The notes under the pieces were generated by a model. It was not told the origin of the DNA. It worked only from the letters and a program-made list of their open reading frames with translations, and ran no database searches. DNA of 64,000 nt, from the NCBI GenBank assembly GCA_009767595.1, contig VSDK01013331.1, positions 79,289 to 143,288 on the forward strand, written 5' to 3'. The stretch comes from Symbiodinium kawagutii. Lineage: Eukaryota; Sar; Dinophyceae; Suessiales; Symbiodiniaceae. How positions within the stretch are numbered: the first letter of the stretch is position 1; each line of letters opens with the position of its first letter. Below, one piece after another: positions 58,614 to 64,000 of this stretch. A program made the position numbers and the translations under genes.

Positions 58614-58722
58614 CAGTTTTGGGGACCCTGGTTTACTGCAACCAGGGTCCCAAGTGATTGTTAAACTGGATGGGACTGGATGAGAACTGGGGGTACCCCG
58701 TCATGACTTGAGAAACCATCAT
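58614..58722. mobile_element. family A element, altered left half
   Basis: The left half is a small palindrome (ggaccctggtttactgcaac/cagggtcc); the right half is standard (gtcatgacttgagaaacc). Confidence 0.55.
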
Positions 58723-58869
58723 ACAAAGAGTAGCACGATGTGCATACAATGCGTACAGAAATGTACAGCAATTGATATCAGTCGAAGAAAACGAAAAAGA
58801 ATTTTGATCGCGTTTAGGTCCCTTACTGAAAAGTCATGTTTAAATCAAAGGATATGTGGTCAATCAATC

Positions 58870-59025
58870 CAATCCCAAAAACGCTCAAGTCTGCTAAATT
58901 CACAGCTGTACCCAGTGATGGCTGTAAAACTCTTCGCCGACATCTGGGACTCCAGCTGTGTACCAGCAATGGTGAGCCAGTGTGGTTGCAATCGGACACC
59001 TCAGCAGGCATTGGGACCAGGAATG
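58870..59025 (-). CDS. repeat-unit exon candidate
   Basis: The minus strand reads TGSPLLVHSWSPRC and then AVNLADLSVFGIG. The latter resembles VNLGGSLSVFD at 31381. Confidence 0.38.
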
Positions 59026-59152
59026 TGACAGGCTAAGGCTATTGCCATAGACTCCCGTGGATTATTTGCAATTCCCTGAGGGTGGGAGTATGAGCTGCAT
59101 AAGTTTATAGAATCCAGGGTGTATCCACAGCGCAGTTTGTTTCACAAAAATA

Positions 59153-59250
59153 TGGGTGTTTCTGAAAATAGGGGTACATCCAGTACTAAGCAATGATAGG
59201 ATATTATAAGAATAAACCACCCATTTGGGGGTCACCAAAAACGAGGACTG
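59153..59250. mobile_element. family A element, right end missing
   Basis: gggtgtttctgaaaatagggg ... cacccatttgggggtcacc. Confidence 0.6.
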
Positions 59251-59259
59251 TGGAGGTGG

Positions 59260-59644
59260 GGATAGTCACAAACAAAAAATGCAGCCTGCCAGTGTTGGTC
59301 CATTCCCCCAGTGACGCTGCTGAGGCACCAAAATAGCTAAGTCCAGCCGAGAGAAGCTCCTGGAACAATGGCAGATCCAGCTGGTGAAGCGTCAATTCGA
59401 CAGGATTTCCCAGAAATGTCTCTCGTCTACGCGCAAGCGTCGTTTCAGTTTCGGGACGTTGAAAGTCAACTCTCCTGATAAAGACCGCAAAGCCCGATGT
59501 TGCACTGCTTGGAGTTGGCATAAACGATCCCAGACCTCGGCGGTGCCATGCTCTTCTCACTGAAATTGAGTTGACGAACTGAATCAAGGCTTTTGCCATC
59601 AGCTCTTGATGGGATATATTAACCAACACCAGGTGGAATGCCAT
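59260..59644 (-). CDS. uncharacterised ORF, possibly repeat-derived exon
   Basis: Open for 146 codons on the minus strand. Visible parts are RGLGSFMPTPSSATSGFAVF and QLDLPLFQELLSAGLSYFGA. The first recalls the LGSxxS pattern. This is the longest open stretch outside the array that is not a repeat artefact. Confidence 0.35.
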
Positions 59645-59906
59645 GGTTCATGATATTGGCGGTACAGAACATTGACCTATAGCATATGTGTAATCTTTCA
59701 CACATCCACAATCATCTAAATAGCCAAATTCTGCATGCATAGCCAATTTCTGCGTGTATAGTCAATAGTCATATAGTACTCAATCATAGATTAACCACCA
59801 GTTGGTTAGGCCCCTCCTGGTAGCTCCAAATCGCTCCCCCTGTCAAGGGCCATAGAGATACCCCTGGCTCCATAGCTCCCTCCCAACCACCAGCTAGTTA
59901 AACATC

Positions 59907-60025
59907 TGGCTGTGGGTCAAAACCCTTAGTCCCCCTGGTTCCCCTATCATCAACCATTGTTTCCCTATGTTTTGCTGGTCATCATCCCCCATGAAAGTTG
60001 GTTGATTCATATTGACCCATAGGCA
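59907..60025. mobile_element. family B element
   Basis: tggctgtgggtcaaaaccctt ... ttgacccataggca, flanked by catct. Confidence 0.8.
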
Positions 60026-60044
60026 CATCTGAAGCAAAAAAAAC

Positions 60045-60112
60045 ATGAAAAAACATGAAAAAACACGAAAAAACACCTCCAAAGACATCTCCAAAGACAT
60101 CTCCAAAGACGC
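60045..60112. repeat. aaaaaacatg and catctccaaaga tandem motifs
   Basis: Three copies of tgaaaaaaca followed by three of agacatctccaa. Confidence 0.9.
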
Positions 60113-60249
60113 GCATCACATGGCGCAACGCCACTTGGCATCCCGACGAGCTACACCTGGCAGAGCTGATTTTCGTGGTGCGAGCCGCGAACAACCACCC
60201 CGGCACATGTCAGCGCCGGCTCGCCAACCCACCAACCCTAAATGTTACA

Positions 60250-60345
60250 CTCTGGGAAACTATCCTGGCAATGGAAAATCTACCATTTATAGCCGGTTCC
60301 CCAGGATTTCCTACAAAAAATCGTCATTTTCCATTGCCATGTTAG
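60250..60345. mobile_element. small inverted-repeat element, third type (second copy)
   Basis: tggcaatggaaaatctaccat ... gtcattttccattgcca; shares its flank and interior with 45915-46000. Confidence 0.5.
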
Positions 60346-60851
60346 TTCATCAGAGGGTAAGTTAGGACAATAAAACATGTTTGCAACCATCACCCAGTGA
60401 ATGGGGATCCCCAATTATAAACGGATTGACAAGCTCTTTCACTAATGGCATTGTGAAACTGGTACCCAGTTAATGAACTAAGTTGAGTAAGTGGGCGGCC
60501 CCCCAATATGTATACATGGTTTCTCTACGAGTTCAAAACTTGGATGGCAAAGCTGTGACATGGGTCTGTGATTTGATCATCCTGGACTGATCATTGATAA
60601 GCCCATGAACCATCATTGACCAACATTTACCACCAGTGAACAATTCCTAACCATGAACCATCGAGAAAATCTTCAAATTTAAGGAGCTTACCATAGCATT
60701 TCACTAATAATTATGCTATATGATTCATTAGCAAGTGCATAAACTTGGATTTGGCACTAATTAGTTGCAAGCATAAAACATTCAATCACTGATTACTACT
60801 AATTGACTATTTGCTAATTAAAAACTATAATTACTATTCACTACCAGCTGG

Positions 60852-60975
60852 TGCTTTCTCAAAATACGGGTACCCCATACGGGTACCCCCAAATCATGCC
60901 ATACGAATCATTGTTTAAAAAAAAAAAAAAAAACAATCAGGACTTTGGGGTCCCCTATGGCGTAAGAAACCCCCA
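60852..60975. mobile_element. family A element with poly-A
   Basis: ggtgctttctcaaaatacggg ... tatggcgtaagaaaccccc; it contains a 17-bp A run and a duplicated gggtacccc. Confidence 0.65.
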
Positions 60976-61319
60976 GTCAGTGGTTGTTTAACCCTTGTTG
61001 TTGGTGATTATTGCCTATGAATGCCTATGATAAGCCACTATTATCCCCCAACATCCACCGATTACTATTCACTACCATTTACGATTTTAGAATCAATGGT
61101 TATAACACCTCGTAATTAATAACTATACTATAATCACTGTTCACATGACTAATTCCTACTATTTAATCATATGTGCTAATTCATAGCTACCATGAGCGCC
61201 CAAAACCATCATTTTTAGAGGCTATATCCCATCTTTTGGAGGGTCAAAACCTACCTTTTTGAGGGTGTTGGGGGCTCATGATAATTACTTTTCATTAGCA
61301 TTTAGTCTTGAAATGTTTA

Positions 61320-61433
61320 GCACTGGGTCAAAACCCTGTACCCCTGGTGCCCCCATGATTAAGCATTATTTTCCCTGTTGCTGGTGGTGATCTTCCACTA
61401 GCTGGTTACTTAATATTGACCCATACAGTAGCC
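61320..61433. mobile_element. family B element, worn right end
   Basis: gcactgggtcaaaaccctgta ... ttgacccatacagtagcc. Confidence 0.65.
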
Positions 61434-61462
61434 ATTTCGCAGGTAGTCCATGAGGCCTGATA

Positions 61463-61690
61463 TGGGTGTGGGTCAAAAACCTGTACCCCTGGTTCCCCAT
61501 CATTCACCATCTCGTTTTCCCTATAGTTTTGTTGGTCAGTAAACCCCATGAAATTGGTTGGTTAATATCGACCCATAGCCATATATAGCTGGATGTAGCT
61601 GGTACATCCCCTCTTATTGTTGGTTGTTATCTCCTATTGTTAACCATTAACCATTGGTTGGTTGGTTAATTGCTTGACCCATAGCCCATA
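61463..61690. mobile_element. family B element with extended tail
   Basis: gggtgtgggtcaaaaacctgt ... cgacccatagcca (to 61582). An extra segment agctggatgtagctggtaca ... ttgcttgacccatagccca runs to about 61690. Confidence 0.7.
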
Positions 61691-61694
61691 GCCA

Positions 61695-61850
61695 TGGTTC
61701 TCTGTTTCTCTGTCCCTCCCTGCGCCTGGAACCGGCACGGTCAAGTCCAATCTCGCGAAGCTGCGCGTAGGAGGTGATAATCCCAGGACTGCAATGCCTC
61801 CCGCGCACACCCCGGGGTAGCGGTGCCCCAGGTGGTGAATTTGGAGGTGG
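61695..61850 (-). CDS. repeat-unit exon candidate (strong)
   Basis: The minus strand reads GIAVLGLSPPTRSFARLDLT followed by VPVPG. VLGLS matches the VYGM unit and TRSFARLDLTVPV the LRSF unit. GGCATTGCAG and CTACGCGCAG are acceptor candidates; CCG|GTTCCAG is a donor candidate formed by a Val codon. Confidence 0.55.
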
Positions 61851-61871
61851 AAAATGTGGATCATTAAATTG

Positions 61872-61980
61872 TGGTGTCTCGAAATAGGGGACCCCAACAT
61901 ATCTGGTTGGAATTTATTACTATGAATGGTTGATGAACTGGATGAGAACTGAAACGTCTCCTGTGACTTGAGAAACCTCC
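61872..61980. mobile_element. family A element
   Basis: gtggtgtctcgaaatagggga ... gtgacttgagaaacctcc. Confidence 0.7.
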
Positions 61981-62239
61981 AAATGTGGATGTCAAAATTT
62001 TGACGCCAAGAATCCAGAAGCGATCAATGATCAATCTCTCCTGGCTTCCAAGGCTGGGGCCCCAGCTGGCCACAGCCTTCCAATCCCACTGTCTTGGTGC
62101 TTGAAAGTCGTGGTTCTGACTGTAGACTCACGCCCAGACATCATCCTCATCCTCATCACTTTTTCTTAGTTCACAGCTATCAACCATCAACTCATCACCC
62201 ATCATCACCCATCATCACCCTTGTGCCCCGTTCCCGCAA

Positions 62240-62386
62240 CGTGCTGCCCTGCGCTCCCCGCGGTCGTGCGCGCCTATCACTGGGAACTTGGCAAACTGCG
62301 CCGCCGTGTAGGCCGACGACGTCGAGCCGCAGATCACTGGAGCAACCACCGACGAGCTGAAGCCCAGGCGAGTGAAGGCACGGAGC
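62240..62386 (-). CDS. repeat-unit exon candidate (strong)
   Basis: After CCCTGCGAG| and one base completing a codon, the minus strand reads LRAFTRLGFSSSVVAPVICG, then STSSAYTAAQFAKF. This is an LRSF unit in register followed by two looser units. Joining it to the candidate at 63447 (donor CT|GTAG) gives ...HPNSPSL|LRAFTRLG..., which keeps frame and the 12-residue register. Very GC-rich. Confidence 0.6.
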
Positions 62387-63446
62387 CTCGCAGGGACCCG
62401 CAGGGACCCGCAGCGGAGCTCAGGTTCCGGCTCCGCTGGGGCAGGTAGCGAGCTGGTGCCAGCGCTAGCTGATAGCCATGGTGATGGATTCCTGGATAAT
62501 GTGGTGGTTTCTCAAGCCATAGGGGTACCCCGAAATCATCCTTTATTAACCATTAACAATAATAAACCGGCCATTTTTGGGGGTCCTCCATTTTAAGAAA
62601 CTCCCATGTAGGTTTCTGATGCTTGTGTAACCCCCCCGAAAGTTAATGAAAATAGGCATGAAACCAACAGGTAGATACGATCATCAGAAACCAACAAATT
62701 ATGGTGAATTCGGATGTTATATAAGGGACTTCATGGTGAATGATTCGAGTTGATGAAGTCAATGAAGCTGATGAAATTGATGCAGTCAATGAAGTCGGTG
62801 AAGATGAGATCAGCTGCTCTCTTAGTTGCACATGCCATGGTAGATCATTCTTACAAGGCCTGATGGGTGGCAACCAGCTGAGCACGGGTGCTAAAAACCG
62901 CGTCCTGCGCTTCATCACGGTTCCAACGCTTGTGAAATTACACCGTGCGTTACGCAGCCTATCTTTCATGCTTTACTGTCACAATTTCACATCTTCTCGG
63001 CCATGGTGTCTCATGATTATTGGGTGATGATATGTGATGCTTAATGAATGGTTTGCATTCATGGCGAGGTTTCCTGTCACAGCTTCGGGAACATCAACCA
63101 CTAATCACCATGATGAATCACCATTCACCAACATGAACCATCAATAACCACCATCAGTAACAACCACTGACCACCGCCAACCACCATCGGCGGTGCTCGT
63201 TTAAGCTGGGGTGAAGAACTTTGACGCGGCAGTTGGAACAAGCAAACTGGGGTACGAGCTTACCATGGTCCAAGCATATCATCGATAGAAATCTATAGAG
63301 ATCTTGTAACAGTTCGTAACACTTGATTCTTCCACCGCCATTGCCATTTGCAGCGAGGAAATCAGCCCAGCCGGGCCCTTGGAATGACAGCCATGGATTG
63401 ACACCGCTCGCCAAGCCCACCCCTTCCCTAAGTGCTACCAAGCTAC
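62387..63446 (-). other. predicted intron between two repeat-unit exons
   Basis: 1060 bp, GT...AG, phase 2; see the flanking exon candidates. Contains one family A element and no repeat-unit island. Confidence 0.4.
62503..62606. mobile_element. family A element, complete
   Basis: ggtggtttctcaagccatagg ... attttaagaaactccc. Confidence 0.8.
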
Positions 63447-63560
63447 AGCGATGGCGAGTTCGGATGCGCGAAGTCAAACACCGAGGGCGCAGGTCCAGGT
63501 CTTGCAAGGCTCCTGCGGGAGCTCGGAACGTGCGGGGGAACCCATGGCTGAGTTGTAGCC
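63447..63560 (-). CDS. repeat-unit exon candidate (strong)
   Basis: The minus strand reads SRRSLARPGPAPSVFDFAHP then NSPSL, an LRSF unit and a VLDF unit in exact 12-residue register, followed by the donor-like CT|GTAGCT. An acceptor-like CCCGCAG|G lies within the R-R-S codons. This is the right-most clear copy in the window, so the gene probably extends further right. Confidence 0.6.
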
Positions 63561-63879
63561 CCCGTGAACCAGCTGCTTTCACGAAAACCTATCATTTCGC
63601 TGGTGGTTCTTAGCTGGTTGATCATTTGGTTGATCTTTTTTTGGTAGATTAAGAATCATCTTTGATCATTAAGACCAAACCATGTTTAATCATGTTTATC
63701 ATGTTTAACCGATTTGGTTGATCATATAATCATGTTGAATCTACCAAAAATCATGAACCCGACCGCCGTTTTGATGCTGGAATCCCACAGAAACCAACTG
63801 TTGGTGATCGACCTATTCTACTTCTTTATGGATAGAAACCACGAGTTTATAATAGATGTCCAGTAAGTAAATGTGCCAT

Positions 63880-63910
63880 ATTATAATATATATATATATA
63901 TATAATATGA
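63880..63910. repeat. (ta)n microsatellite
   Basis: tatatatatatataa run. Confidence 0.95.
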
Positions 63911-64000
63911 CCACTTTCGGGGTCGCGCGGCTGATCCCATCATCGGGGGGCGCTCGCTGCGCTGCAGCTCCCCGCTGCAAGAGACGAGCCAATGCCCGAC
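63910..64000 (-). other. GC-rich island at the window edge
   Basis: The minus strand contains CTCTTGCAG| followed by open GC-rich sequence. It is like the other exon islands in composition and acceptor, but no repeat match is evident in the part visible. Confidence 0.25.

Overview
The window looks like nuclear DNA of a protist, most likely a dinoflagellate (Symbiodiniaceae/Suessiales-like). I hold this at about 0.55. The reasons are very low conventional gene density, a huge single-strand repeat-protein gene, very many short terminal-inverted-repeat elements in intron-like spacers, and a repeat motif that I loosely associate, from unverified memory, with predicted dinoflagellate proteins. I see no bacterial operon, rRNA, tRNA, CRISPR array or ordinary housekeeping gene. 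Positions 24463-24483 and 36500-36548 are runs of N.

Layout. Positions 1-7664 and 9132-about 19622 form one dense coding array on the minus strand, and the left part runs off the window. The unit is 36 nt (12 residues). Three unlike sub-units make a 108-nt (36-residue) super-repeat: a VLDF-type, an LRSF-type and a VYGM-type, each continuing as x-x-L-G-S-x-L-S. I count roughly 500 copies of the 12-mer. Every unit differs from its neighbours, yet I found no frameshift in about 18 kb, and the only indel I detected is one codon near 12145-12155. The frame is broken by 29 in-frame stop codons (24 TGA, 3 TAG, 2 TAA). All 29 fall on the same codon of the 12-mer, the position otherwise held by Arg, Cys, Trp or Gln.

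The 1467-bp spacer 7665-9131 behaves like a GT-AG intron. Removing it joins the two blocks in frame, in 12-residue register and in the right sub-unit order. It carries short inverted-repeat elements.

From about 19.8 kb to 64 kb the sequence is mostly AT-rich, intron-like DNA with two abundant inverted-repeat families, called A and B here, plus satellites and microsatellites. Scattered through it are short islands of about 80-250 bp, often GC-richer. They encode one to three degenerate copies of the same 12-residue repeat, and every island I recognise is on the minus strand. Several begin at an AG|G acceptor-like site. The simplest reading is one giant minus-strand gene with its 5' side to the right (64 kb and beyond). 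In this reading the right two thirds are single-module exons split by element-filled introns, and the left third is two giant fused exons.

The unresolved question is how the array is expressed. Absence of frameshifts and third-position variation say that the protein is under selection. The stop codons say that it is not read as one ordinary ORF unless those codons are recoded, edited or read through.
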